NCBI GenBank assembly: GCA_016871115.1
Contig: VFZP01000016.1
Coordinates: 1-34,031 of the forward strand
Source: Acidobacteriota bacterium
GTDB lineage: Bacteria > Acidobacteriota > Terriglobia > Bryobacterales > Bryobacteraceae
Length of the DNA stretch: 34,031 bases
Reading direction: 5' to 3'
Shown piece by piece: positions 18,097 to 26,996 of the stretch. Each line of letters opens with the position of its first letter. The stretch's first letter is position 1. Both the position numbers and the translations under genes were made by a program. The notes beneath the pieces were generated by a model. The model ran no database searches. It had not been told where the DNA came from and was given only the letters and a program-made list of their open reading frames with translations.

Positions 18097-18585
18097 ATGG
18101 AAGTGGAAATGAAGATTCGGGGTTTGATGATGGACCCCGGCAACAACACGCCGATCGTCATTTTGCACGATGCCGCCCGCACGCGCATTTTGCCGATCTG
18201 GGTGGGTCCGTATGAGGCCAACGCCATCGCACTGGAAATCGAAAAGGTAACCACGCAGCGGCCGATGACGCATGATCTCATCAAGACGCTGCTGCTCGGC
18301 CTCGATACCAACGTCAACAAAGTAGTGGTGAACGAACTGAAGGACGACGTGTTTTATGCCGTGATCTGGCTGGAACGCGACGGCAAGCTGACCACCATCG
18401 ATTCGCGCCCCAGCGATGCGCTGGCCATAGCCCTGCGGCTTGACTGCCCCATTTTTGTCGATGACTCGGTGCTCGACAACTCGCGCATGGCCACCTCGCT
18501 CACCGAACGCGCGTCCGGCAACGAGGAGCTTCGCCGGTGGCTCGAAAACCTGGGCGACGAAGACCTCGGCCGCTACAAAATGTAG
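18097..18585 (+). CDS. bifunctional nuclease family protein (BFN/DUF151)
   Basis: 162 aa; LPIWVGPYEANAIALEIE, TTIDSRPSDALAIALRLDCPIFV. Confidence 0.9.
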   Translation: MEVEMKIRGLMMDPGNNTPIVILHDAARTRILPIWVGPYEANAIALEIEKVTTQRPMTHDLIKTLLLGLDTNVNKVVVNELKDDVFYAVIWLERDGKLTTIDSRPSDALAIALRLDCPIFVDDSVLDNSRMATSLTERASGNEELRRWLENLGDEDLGRYKM

Positions 18586-18598
18586 CCCGAGGCTCCGC

Positions 18599-18916
18599 AT
18601 GACCCGGCAACTTGAACAACTGGCACAACTCGGTATTGCACCCATGGACGTTCCCGGCCAGGAACGCCATACGTTTTTTGTGCGGGGCGAATTCGCCGCG
18701 CTGGTAGAACGTACGCGAGAGGGCGCCTTCGGCCGCGTTGGCACCGCCGGCCTGATGTCAGAGCGCGGCCTCGCGATGCTGATGTGGCGGGAAGGCAAAC
18801 CGTTCTTCGTGGTGCGCAACTACGAGGCGGAGGCGACGCCCGAATCCGTGAACGCCCTGCGCGCCTTCACGGCGGATCTTGAGCGCATCCTGCTTGAGGG
18901 CCAGACGCTACAATAG
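18599..18916 (+). CDS. hypothetical protein (105 aa)
   Basis: ATG at 18599 in the 18440..18916 frame, 13 nt after the upstream stop; MTRQLEQLAQLGIAPMDVPGQERHTFFVRGEFAALVERT. Confidence 0.6.
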   Translation: MTRQLEQLAQLGIAPMDVPGQERHTFFVRGEFAALVERTREGAFGRVGTAGLMSERGLAMLMWREGKPFFVVRNYEAEATPESVNALRAFTADLERILLEGQTLQ

Positions 18917-18921
18917 CGTCG

Positions 18922-19980
18922 ATGTCTCCCGCTTCCCTGCTCTCGCGCCGCGACCTGCTCGCTGCTGCCGCCGCTTTAAAACTACCGCAGAAAATCAGGG
19001 TTGCGATGATCGGCCTCGATGGGCACCCAACGGAAGTGACGCGCCCGCTGCCGCAACTGCCGGATGTTGAGATGGCGGGCGTGTGGGATCCGAACCCGAA
19101 ATCCGTCGAGCGCTTTTTGAAAGCCCCGCGCCATGCCGGCGCCAAGCCGCACACCGATTGGCGCAAGATGCTGGACGAAGTGAAGCCCGACGTGGTGGGC
19201 GTGTGCCATGCCAACTCACATCACACCGAAGCGATCATTGATTGTCTTGGCCGCGGCATTCACGTGATCGGCGAGAAGCCCATCGCCACGGAACTCCCCA
19301 GTTTGAAGCAGGTACAGCGGGCCGTGGAGTCGAGCCGCGCCAAGTTCACCTCCATGCTGCCGATGCGCTTTTCGCCGGCGTATCAGGCACTGCGCGACGT
19401 GGTACGTTCGGGCGAAATCGGCGAAGTGATTCAGATGGACGCGCAGAAGTCGTATATGGTATCGGACCGGCCGGCTTGGTTCTATCAGCGCTCCACCTAC
19501 GGCGGCACGATGGCCTGGATCGGCATTCACATGATCGATCTGATGATCTACACCACCGGCCTTGACTTCACCGAAGCGTTCGGCTTCCAGAACCACCTGT
19601 TCGCCGACGGCACCGGCGACACAGAGAACGTGACGGCCACGGCGTTCAAACTCGACAACGGCGGCGTGGCACTGCTGCGAATGGACTACCTGCGGCCGAA
19701 AACGGCGACCTCGCACGGGGATGACCGTTTGCGCCTCGCCGGCAGCAAGGGCATCGCCGAGTACATGGAAGCAACGGGGGTGACGGTGATGAGCCCCTCG
19801 CGTAAAGGCCGTGAGCGGATCGACCAACTCCCCGAGGAGCGCTCGCTATTCACCGAATTCCTCGATCACGTCTACAACGCCAAGCCTGCGCCGATTCCGT
19901 GGAAAGAGATTCTCCGCGGGCATCAGGTGGCGCTCGCCGCGCGCGACGCCATGGAAGCGGGCAAGCCGGTGAAACTCTAG
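18922..19980 (+). CDS. Gfo/Idh/MocA family oxidoreductase
   Basis: 352 aa; SRRDLLAAAAA leader; VAMIGLDGHPTEV Rossmann; VCHANSHHTEAIIDCLGRGIHVIGEKPIATEL. Confidence 0.9.
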   Translation: MSPASLLSRRDLLAAAAALKLPQKIRVAMIGLDGHPTEVTRPLPQLPDVEMAGVWDPNPKSVERFLKAPRHAGAKPHTDWRKMLDEVKPDVVGVCHANSHHTEAIIDCLGRGIHVIGEKPIATELPSLKQVQRAVESSRAKFTSMLPMRFSPAYQALRDVVRSGEIGEVIQMDAQKSYMVSDRPAWFYQRSTYGGTMAWIGIHMIDLMIYTTGLDFTEAFGFQNHLFADGTGDTENVTATAFKLDNGGVALLRMDYLRPKTATSHGDDRLRLAGSKGIAEYMEATGVTVMSPSRKGRERIDQLPEERSLFTEFLDHVYNAKPAPIPWKEILRGHQVALAARDAMEAGKPVKL

Positions 19981-20243
19981 TCCACGCTCAGCTTGGTCCC
20001 GCGCGCCGTGCCGGAGTTCTGCAGATCGTTGATCCGCGAGTCAATCATCGCGCGGAGGCCCTTCAGGATTTCCAGGCGCGCATTCTGAAAGTGCCGCTTC
20101 ACGGGCTCCGATGGGCCAAACTGCTTCAGCATCTGCTGGGCCACTGCGCTCACCGTTGGCCCGGTGCCTCCGCACAAACAAACGCTCTTGCCGCAACCGC
20201 TGGTCTGCTTGTCTGGCTGCTCGTTCGTTTCGGTCGTCGTCAT
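19977..20243 (-). CDS. small Cys-containing protein, coupled to ArsA-like ATPase
   Basis: 88 aa; SGCGKSVCLCGGTG then amphipathic HFQNARLEILKGLRAMIDSRI; ATGA overlap with the upstream ArsA stop. Confidence 0.65.
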   Translation of the reverse strand: MTTTETNEQPDKQTSGCGKSVCLCGGTGPTVSAVAQQMLKQFGPSEPVKRHFQNARLEILKGLRAMIDSRINDLQNSGTARGTKLSVD

Positions 20244-21436
20244 TGCGCGGCCTCCTTCATCTCCACCACCAGCATACGGTTTTCCAGGCGCGCCCGCACT
20301 GGTTCGAGAGCAGCCATAGACGTGGGCAGGCCGATGTGACGCCGGAGCGTGCCGATCTCCACCACCATCTCGTCGCCCTTCTTGAACAACCCCACTTCAG
20401 CCTTCTCGGTGAACGGCAACCGCAGCCGCACTTCGTAGACGCCGTTGCCCTTCGCAAACTCGTACGGACGCTCGGTGCGCGTCACCGCCGCCGGGTTCGC
20501 GCCGTCCGGGTACAGCAGGTTTGCAAAGGCGCGAATGCGGTCAAGACCCAGAATCTCATGCTGCAACAGTGGCACGCGGCGCAAGGGCACAGGGTTGAAG
20601 TAGGTCTCAAGCTCGCCGAGGAAATGCAGTTGCGAGGCGCGCCACTCGGCAAAGAAGTTGTCCTGCACCGCTTCGGGCAGCACGCGGTTCACCACGATCT
20701 CATCCACCGTCAGCCCGTGCAGCGACACATACACAAACGCACGTTGCGTCTCGCGCACCACCATCTTTTCGGCGTTGGTCACCAGGCGCACGCTGGTGGT
20801 TTGCGGGTTTTCAAGAATCGTATCGATACCGTCGATTTTCGCGTAGAGATCGCGGATGTTGGCGAAGTAGGAGTCCGTCGGCAGTTCAACCGGTGAGAGC
20901 CGGTTGGCGATCGGGCGCACCGCTTTAAACAATCCGCGCTGCACCGGGAAGACGTGCTTCATGTACCAATCAAGCGTCGCGGGCATCGAAATAAAGCGGA
21001 GCGACTCAGCCGTCGGTGCGCAATCGAGAATGATCGCATCGTAGCGTTCCTCGCGCCGGAACTGATTCACATACATCATGGCCGACAGCTCTTCCATGCC
21101 CGGGAAGATGGCCACCTCGTCAGCCTCCACGCCGCTCATGCCAGACGTGCGCAGCACGGAGGTGATGTAGCTGGAAATCTCCTGCCAGTGCCGCTTGATC
21201 TCTTTCTGGATGTTCACTTCGTGAATGTCGAGGTTGGGCGCCACGCGGAGTGGATCGAACGTGCGCGAGTGAAACAGCCCGGAGCTTGACACGTCGAAGG
21301 AATCGGCGAGCGAGTGCGCGGGATCCACGCTCATCACCAGCGTCCGCATGCCCATCTCAGACAGCCGCAGTCCGGTGGCGGCCGCCACACTCGTCTTGCC
21401 TACGCCACCCTTGCCGGAGAACAATAGAATTCGCAT
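20240..21436 (-). CDS. ArsA/Get3-family ATPase with C-terminal HSP20-like domain
   Basis: 398 aa; FSGKGGVGKTSVAAATGLRLS, MSVDPAHSLADSFD, DCAPTAESLRF; C-terminal beta-rich VYEVRLRLPFTEKAEVGLFKKGDEMVVEIG (ArsA_HSP20 style). Confidence 0.92.
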   Translation of the reverse strand: MRILLFSGKGGVGKTSVAAATGLRLSEMGMRTLVMSVDPAHSLADSFDVSSSGLFHSRTFDPLRVAPNLDIHEVNIQKEIKRHWQEISSYITSVLRTSGMSGVEADEVAIFPGMEELSAMMYVNQFRREERYDAIILDCAPTAESLRFISMPATLDWYMKHVFPVQRGLFKAVRPIANRLSPVELPTDSYFANIRDLYAKIDGIDTILENPQTTSVRLVTNAEKMVVRETQRAFVYVSLHGLTVDEIVVNRVLPEAVQDNFFAEWRASQLHFLGELETYFNPVPLRRVPLLQHEILGLDRIRAFANLLYPDGANPAAVTRTERPYEFAKGNGVYEVRLRLPFTEKAEVGLFKKGDEMVVEIGTLRRHIGLPTSMAALEPVRARLENRMLVVEMKEAAQ

Positions 21437-21440
21437 CTCT

Positions 21441-22292
21441 ATGATAAAGATGTCAGTGGCAGAAGGTGAGGTTTATGAAGTGATGCATGACGAAATCGTG
21501 AAGATGTTCGATTTGCGTGGGAAAATGGCGCTCATTACAGGCGGGGCGCGGCACTTGGGCTACGACGCCGCTTCGATCCTGGCGGCGGCGGGTTGCCACT
21601 TAGCCGTGACCTCACGAACGGCGGCGCACGCCGAAGAGTCCGCGGCGCGACTGGCGGCGGAGTACGGCGTGGAGGCGATCGGATTGGGACTTGACCAGAC
21701 GAAGTTTACCGACGTGGAACGGGTGGTGGAGAGCGTCCTCGCCTGGAAGCCGCAACTCGACATCCTGGTGAATAATGCCGGCGGCGGCGTGGGCAACAGC
21801 GCGGCGTTGCTTGCCGAACGCGACCCCGCTGATCTTGCGCTACTGATCGACACGAATCTTACCGGTCCGCTCTATTGCGTGCGTCAGGCGGCTCGGCACA
21901 TGATGTCGCACCAGCGCGGCGGCAAGATCATCAACATCGCCTCCATCGCGGGCATGGGGGGACGAGACCGGCGTGTCTACGCGCGTACGGGCCTCAAAGG
22001 CCAACCGGTCGACTACGCCGCCGCCAAGGCCGGTGTAATCGGCATGACGCGCGACCTCGCGGGCTATCTCGCGCCCCACAACATCAACGTAAACTGTATT
22101 TCTCCCGGTGGTTTTGAACGCGGCCAACCGGAGGCGTTCATTCGTGAGTATGCAGATCGCACGCCGCTTGGCCGCATGGGCCGCGACGGTGTTGACCTGA
22201 AAGGCGCAGTGCTATTTCTCGCCTCGCCCGCATCGGACTATATCACCGGCGAGAACATCCTGGTGGACGGCGGATTCGTACTCTGGAAATAG
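21441..22292 (+). CDS. SDR family oxidoreductase
   Basis: ALITGGARHLG, LVNNAGGG, YAAAKAGVIGMTR, INVNCISPGG. Start at 21441, 21483 or 21504; the ORF-track start at 21348 would overlap the divergent ArsA gene. Confidence 0.9.
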   Translation: MIKMSVAEGEVYEVMHDEIVKMFDLRGKMALITGGARHLGYDAASILAAAGCHLAVTSRTAAHAEESAARLAAEYGVEAIGLGLDQTKFTDVERVVESVLAWKPQLDILVNNAGGGVGNSAALLAERDPADLALLIDTNLTGPLYCVRQAARHMMSHQRGGKIINIASIAGMGGRDRRVYARTGLKGQPVDYAAAKAGVIGMTRDLAGYLAPHNINVNCISPGGFERGQPEAFIREYADRTPLGRMGRDGVDLKGAVLFLASPASDYITGENILVDGGFVLWK

Positions 22293-22525
22293 AGACGGCC
22301 GGCGGAACGATGTCCGCCGGCGCTTGCCAAGTGTCGCTTGCCCTGGGGTTGAGCGATGGTCCTTCTTTTGGTGGTCGTCCTTCTTGCGGTCTTGTGATCG
22401 TCCTTCTTGTGGTCATCCTTTTTCTCGGCCTTGCGTTCGTCTTTCTTGTGATCGTCGGCGAGCGCCAGCGAACCGGTGCAGAAAAGCAGGCCAGAGCCCA
22501 GGGTGATCGAAAGGAGTTTCTTCAT
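22238..22525 (-). CDS. small exported DHKK-repeat protein, C-terminus possibly frameshifted
   Basis: Signal peptide MKKLLSITLGSGLLFCTGSLALA followed by DDHKKDERKAEKKDDHKKDDHK; the reading frame loses the pattern near 22390. Confidence 0.5.
   Translation of the reverse strand: MKKLLSITLGSGLLFCTGSLALADDHKKDERKAEKKDDHKKDDHKTARRTTTKRRTIAQPQGKRHLASAGGHRSAGRLYFQSTNPPSTRMFSPVI
22298..22321. terminator. GC-rich hairpin between convergent genes (9-bp perfect stem, 6-nt loop)
   Basis: GCCGGCGGA-ACGATG-TCCGCCGGC just after the SDR stop; no clear T tract, so termination is only suggested. Confidence 0.4.
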
Positions 22526-22582
22526 GAAAAGGTCTTCGGCCCCCTGGACGGCGCCTTGAAGAACTTTCTATAGTCTGGGTGT

Positions 22583-23743
22583 CTACTTCGGTAGCCGCAC
22601 CGCGCGGATATTCTTGAAATCCAGGTTCGTTATCGGGTCATGCGCCTGCAGGCTGATCGCGCCCGCTCCCAGCCTCGCCTGCTTGTCACGCACGGATTTG
22701 CCTTCCGGATGCGGATCGTCCCAATCCATCACCTGCTGGCCGTTCACCCACGCCGCAAAGTGCCGCCCGCGCGCCACAATCGTCTCGACGAAGAACATCC
22801 CTTCGTCACCCACCACTTTACGCGTGGGCTGATATAAGTACATGCCGCCGGTGCCGAAATCGACGGGCTTGGTGCGGTCGCCGTCTTTATACTCATTGCG
22901 GATCTGAATCTTGTAGCCGGTCCAGAAGGCATTCGGCTCCCCGCGCACAAATACGCCGGAATTGGGGTGGTGTTTATCGTCCGCCGGATTGGTTTTGATG
23001 TCGAGTCGGAGAATCAGGTCGTCGAACGCCGCTTCGGTTTCCATTTGCCCTGGACCCTTCTCCACGTGAATCGCGCCTTTCCTTGTGCTCCACACCGCGG
23101 GCTCTTTCGCGCGCGGCGCCTTGACCTCGCGCCACCCGCCGAGTGTATTGCCGTTGAACAGCGGCTGCATCCCGAGCGGCTTCAGCTTCACGTTGCGGAA
23201 CTCGATCTTGTTCTTGTTCGACTGAAACCCGACGTGCCCGATCTTGCTTTTCGCATCGCGCGCATCGAGCACGGTCTTGCCGTTCAGCCGGATGATGAAG
23301 CGGTCGCCCTGGAGCGTCACATGATACGAGTTCCACACATCGCCCTTGAACTTGCCCTTCATCGTCGAGGCGTGGCCGATCAGGCTTCCGGTGGGGAACT
23401 CTTTGTTGCCGGTCCAGATCTGCAGTTCGTAGCCCGTTTTGTGCGGTTCGCCGGCGGCGGCCGAGCGTAGAAACACGCCGCTGTTGCAGTGCTCGCAGGC
23501 GCGGAATTCGAGCTTCAATTCATAGTCGGCAAATTCGCTCGTCGTGCGCAGCCAGCCGTACGGACCGGGCTTCGTCGTAATCGCGCCGCCCTCCACCATC
23601 CACTCGGCGGCGCCTTCCACCTTCCAGCCTAAAAGCGACGAACCGTCGAACAGCGAGATCCACCCGCCGTCGATTTCTTTCTGCGTCAACTGCGCGGCCA
23701 GAGGCAGCGCGAGGAACAGGAGTGCAAGCGTACGCGGCAACAT
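22583..23743 (-). CDS. secreted protein with two DUF1080 (3-keto-disaccharide hydrolase-like) domains
   Basis: Start MLPRTLALLFLALPLAAQ at 23743; WISLFDGSSLLGWKVEG...NSGVFLRS and LFNGNTLGGWREVK...HPNSGVFVRGE. Confidence 0.87.
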   Translation of the reverse strand: MLPRTLALLFLALPLAAQLTQKEIDGGWISLFDGSSLLGWKVEGAAEWMVEGGAITTKPGPYGWLRTTSEFADYELKLEFRACEHCNSGVFLRSAAAGEPHKTGYELQIWTGNKEFPTGSLIGHASTMKGKFKGDVWNSYHVTLQGDRFIIRLNGKTVLDARDAKSKIGHVGFQSNKNKIEFRNVKLKPLGMQPLFNGNTLGGWREVKAPRAKEPAVWSTRKGAIHVEKGPGQMETEAAFDDLILRLDIKTNPADDKHHPNSGVFVRGEPNAFWTGYKIQIRNEYKDGDRTKPVDFGTGGMYLYQPTRKVVGDEGMFFVETIVARGRHFAAWVNGQQVMDWDDPHPEGKSVRDKQARLGAGAISLQAHDPITNLDFKNIRAVRLPK

Positions 23744-23766
23744 CGGGGTTATCGTATCAACAACGT

Positions 23767-23772
23767 TATACT
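23767..23772 (+). promoter_or_regulatory. possible -10 element for argS (TATACT)
   Basis: TATACT 20 nt upstream of the GTG start in an AT-richer divergent spacer; no convincing -35. Confidence 0.3.
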
Positions 23773-23791
23773 GAAAAATAGTTCCAACCCC

Positions 23792-25732
23792 GTGTTTCAT
23801 CAAATTCAAAGCCGCCTCCAGGAAGAAGTGTCTGGCCACATCCAGACCCGCTACGGTCTCGATCTCGCTGTCGTGCTGGAGGAGCCGTCAGACGCGAAGT
23901 TCGGCGAACTGGCGCTTACGGTCGCCTTTGCGCTCGCCAAGCAATTGAAGAAGGCCCCGCGCGTCATTGCGCAGGAACTTGTCGACGATCTCGGCACGCT
24001 CCCGGGCGTCGTCGCCATGGAGATCGCTGGTGCCGGCTACATTAACATTCGGCTCGATCGCGGCGCCTATGCCGCGAGCCTCATCGCGCCGCCCGCCGCA
24101 GCCACCGCCGCCGCGGCGGATAAGGTGATCGTCGAGCACACCAACATCAACCCGAACAAGGCCGCGCATATCGGCCACCTGCGCAATTCGGTGCTGGGAG
24201 ACACGTTCGTGCGCATGCTGCGCGCGTCGGGCCAAACGGTGGAAGTGCAGAACTATATCGACAACACGGGCGTGCAGGTGAGCGACGTCGTGGCGGGGTT
24301 CCATCACCTGGAACACAAGACTGCGGCCGACGTCACCGAACTCGCCAAGGGCGACCGCTTCGACTACCTTTGCTGGGACCTCTACGCCCGCACGTCACAA
24401 CATTTCAAAGATCACCCGGAGGATGAAAAGGCGTGGCAGCACGAAGCGCTCCACGCCATCGAAACGGGTGAGGGTGACCTTGCCGAACTCGGCCATGTGG
24501 TGGCCGACGCGATCGTGCTCTGCCACCTCCGCACCATGCGGCGACTGGGCATCATTTACGACGTCCTGCCGCGCGAAAGCGAAATCCTACACCTCCAGTT
24601 CTGGGCCACGGCGTTTGAGCAGCTGAAAGAGCGCCAGGCGATCTACCTGGAGACCGAGGGCAACAAGAAAGGCTGCTGGGTGATGGCCGGCTCGTATTAC
24701 TCAGACTCGGATGACGACAGCAAGGTCATCGTGCGGTCCAACGGCATCGTCACGTACGTGGGCAAAGACATTGCGTATCAGATGTGGAAGTTCGGCGTGC
24801 TGGGCAAGGATTTTCACTACCGCAAGCTCTTGACCGAAGCAGACGGGCACGAGGTGTGGGTTTCCACCGCCGAGCCGCAGCCTGCAAACAACGCGCCGAA
24901 GTTCGGCGGCGGCGCGACAGTCTATAACGTCATCGACACGCGGCAATCGTATCTGCAAGACGTCGTCGCCGCAGGGCTCCGCGCGCTGGGCTACACCGGG
25001 CAGGCGGAGCGTTCGATCCACTTCAACTACGAGATGGTGGCGCTGACGCCCCGCACGTGCGTAGAGCTCGGCATTGAGTTGAGCGACGAGGATAAGTCGA
25101 AGGCGCACGTCCAGGTGTCGGGCCGCAAGGGGCTCGGCGTGAAGGCCAACGATCTGCTGGATAAGCTCATCGAAAAGGCGCTGGGTGAGGTGGAGAGCCG
25201 CCATGCCGACGCAACCGTTGAAGAGCGCCGCGCCGTCGCCACCCAAATCGCCATCGGCGCGCTGCGCTACTTCATGCTGAAGTTCACGCGCAACACCGTG
25301 ATCGCGTTCGATCTGGGCGAAGCGCTCGCCTTCACCGGCGAGACCGGTCCGTACCTCCAGTATGCTGCCGTACGTGCGAAGAAGATTCTGCACAAACTCG
25401 CCGAGCAAGGCGACCAGCTTGACTGCGCCGCATTGACGCCGGAGATGCTCGCGCGCCAACTGGCTTCCGATGACTTCTGGCACCTGCTCATGCGTATTTC
25501 GAAGGTAGACTCGGCGGTGGCGAAAGCCGTGACTGCGGGCGAACCGTCGCACGTGGCGCGCTACGCCTTCCAACTCGCGCAGGCCTTCAGCGGCTTCTAC
25601 GACAAGTACTCCGTGAAGGACGAAGCTGACGCCGAGCGTAAGCAGTTCCTCATCTGGATGACCGGCTACTTCCGGCAGCAACTTGAGCGCGTGGCCGCCG
25701 TGTTGGGCATTCCCCTGCCACAATACATGTGA
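23792..25732 (+). CDS. argS: arginyl-tRNA synthetase
   Basis: 646 aa; EHTNINPNKAAHIGHLRNSVLGD (HIGH-type motif), GKDIAYQMWKFG, DALR-like C-terminus YAFQLAQAFSGFYDKYSV. Confidence 0.95.
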   Translation: MFHQIQSRLQEEVSGHIQTRYGLDLAVVLEEPSDAKFGELALTVAFALAKQLKKAPRVIAQELVDDLGTLPGVVAMEIAGAGYINIRLDRGAYAASLIAPPAAATAAAADKVIVEHTNINPNKAAHIGHLRNSVLGDTFVRMLRASGQTVEVQNYIDNTGVQVSDVVAGFHHLEHKTAADVTELAKGDRFDYLCWDLYARTSQHFKDHPEDEKAWQHEALHAIETGEGDLAELGHVVADAIVLCHLRTMRRLGIIYDVLPRESEILHLQFWATAFEQLKERQAIYLETEGNKKGCWVMAGSYYSDSDDDSKVIVRSNGIVTYVGKDIAYQMWKFGVLGKDFHYRKLLTEADGHEVWVSTAEPQPANNAPKFGGGATVYNVIDTRQSYLQDVVAAGLRALGYTGQAERSIHFNYEMVALTPRTCVELGIELSDEDKSKAHVQVSGRKGLGVKANDLLDKLIEKALGEVESRHADATVEERRAVATQIAIGALRYFMLKFTRNTVIAFDLGEALAFTGETGPYLQYAAVRAKKILHKLAEQGDQLDCAALTPEMLARQLASDDFWHLLMRISKVDSAVAKAVTAGEPSHVARYAFQLAQAFSGFYDKYSVKDEADAERKQFLIWMTGYFRQQLERVAAVLGIPLPQYM

Positions 25733-26926
25733 TGCTCTTCGCCCCGCTCCTCGCCGCGGCCGCCATTCCAATCGTCCACACCGGATTCGAAGGCGCGCAG
25801 CTGGAACGTGTGGAACCCGTCACGCCCACGCACTTCCGCGCGCTCCTGCGCAGCGACGTGGATCAGGACGGCCGCAACCGTCAGGCCAACTGGTATTACT
25901 TCCGCATCGACGGCGCGCGCGGCCACGAGATCACCGTCGATCTCACTAACCTCCTCGGCGAGTACAACTATCGCGCCAATCGCGGCGCTGTCACCAAAGA
26001 CATCGTACCAGTGTGGAGCGGAGACAACGTCCACTGGCGGCACTTCACCGCCACCGATTTTCATGACGAGCCGCAGCCCTTCCTGCGCCTGACACTCAAG
26101 CCCACGCGCGACCGCGTTTGGATCGCCCACGTGCCGCTCTACACCAACGAACATCTTGCGCGGCTCGAACGCGACGTCCGCCGTTCGCCGTACTCAACCA
26201 TCGAATCCGCGGGCCGCACGCCGCAGGGCCGCGCAATGCCGCTGTGGACGTTCACCGACACCGCCGCGCCCGCCGACGCCAAGCGCGGCGTTTGGCTCAT
26301 GTTTCGCCAACACGCGTGGGAAACCGGCTCCTCCTGGGCAGGCGAGGGCGCCGTGCGATTCCTCATCTCGAACCACCCGGACGCAGCCCGCATCCGCCGC
26401 GCGTGCATCTTCAAGATCTTCCCCATGGCGGACCCCGATGGCCTGGCGCGCGGCAACGTGCGCTTCAACGCCGCGGGTTTCGATCTCGACCGCAACTGGG
26501 ACGTAGACAACGCCGTGACGATGCCCGAGATCAGCGCCCAAAAGCGCTCAATCCTGGCCTGGCTGGACGCCGGCCGCCGCCTTGATCTCTTCCTCTCGCT
26601 CCACAACACCGAGACCAGCGAGTATCTCGAAGCTCCACCCGCTGGGCATGACGAACTCGGCCCGCGCGTTTTTTGCCGCTTTGTCCCAGTACTCTACGTT
26701 CGCCCCCACGCGCGAGTTATTCCGCGCCGCTGTAACCACCACCGAAGGCAAGCCCGGCCGCATGACTGTGTCGCAGGGTCTCTATCACGCGCGCAATTCA
26801 CCCACGTTCATCATGGAGCAGATGATCGCCAGGAACCCGAGGCCGGGCGACTTACCCAAGTTGGAGCACCGCATCGCCTTCGGAGCGGGCTTAGTACGCG
26901 CCGCCGCGGCCGCGGTCCTGCCATAA
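25732..26926 (+). pseudogene. M14 zinc carboxypeptidase, frameshifted at T6 run 26669-26674
   Basis: Frame A (ORF 25729..26988): RQHAWETGSSW, DPDGLARGNVRFNAAGFDLDRNWD, LSLHNTETSEYLEAPP. Frame B (ORF 26582..26926): FAALSQYSTFAPTRELFRAAVTTTEGKPGRMTVSQGLYHARNSPTFIMEQMI. The two join cleanly if one T is removed. Confidence 0.8.
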
Positions 26927-26996
26927 GTGTTAACTTACCGGTTCAGTCATGTATCCGTTGCCAATTTGCTGGTAAGCTTACGGCCTAGGAAGCCCC

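Noticed and set aside
22310-22573. Putative plus-strand TM protein (LVIVLLVVILFLGLAFVFLVIVGE)
   Set aside because: Hydrophobic stretch is the antisense image of Lys/Asp/His codons (AAG/GAC/CAC read as CTT/GTC/GTG) of the DHKK repeat gene.
25080-25150. Absence of a canonical KMSKS in ArgRS (VSGRKGLGVKANDLLD instead)
   Set aside because: Many ArgRS enzymes lack a canonical KMSKS; not unusual on its own.
24701-25771. 356-aa minus-strand ORF antisense to argS
   Set aside because: Shadow ORF; ArgRS motifs on the plus strand account for the region.
26972-26981. GTAAGCTTAC perfect palindrome upstream of the CHRD gene
   Set aside because: A 10-bp palindrome alone is expected by chance at some frequency; no repeated copy or matching regulator seen.
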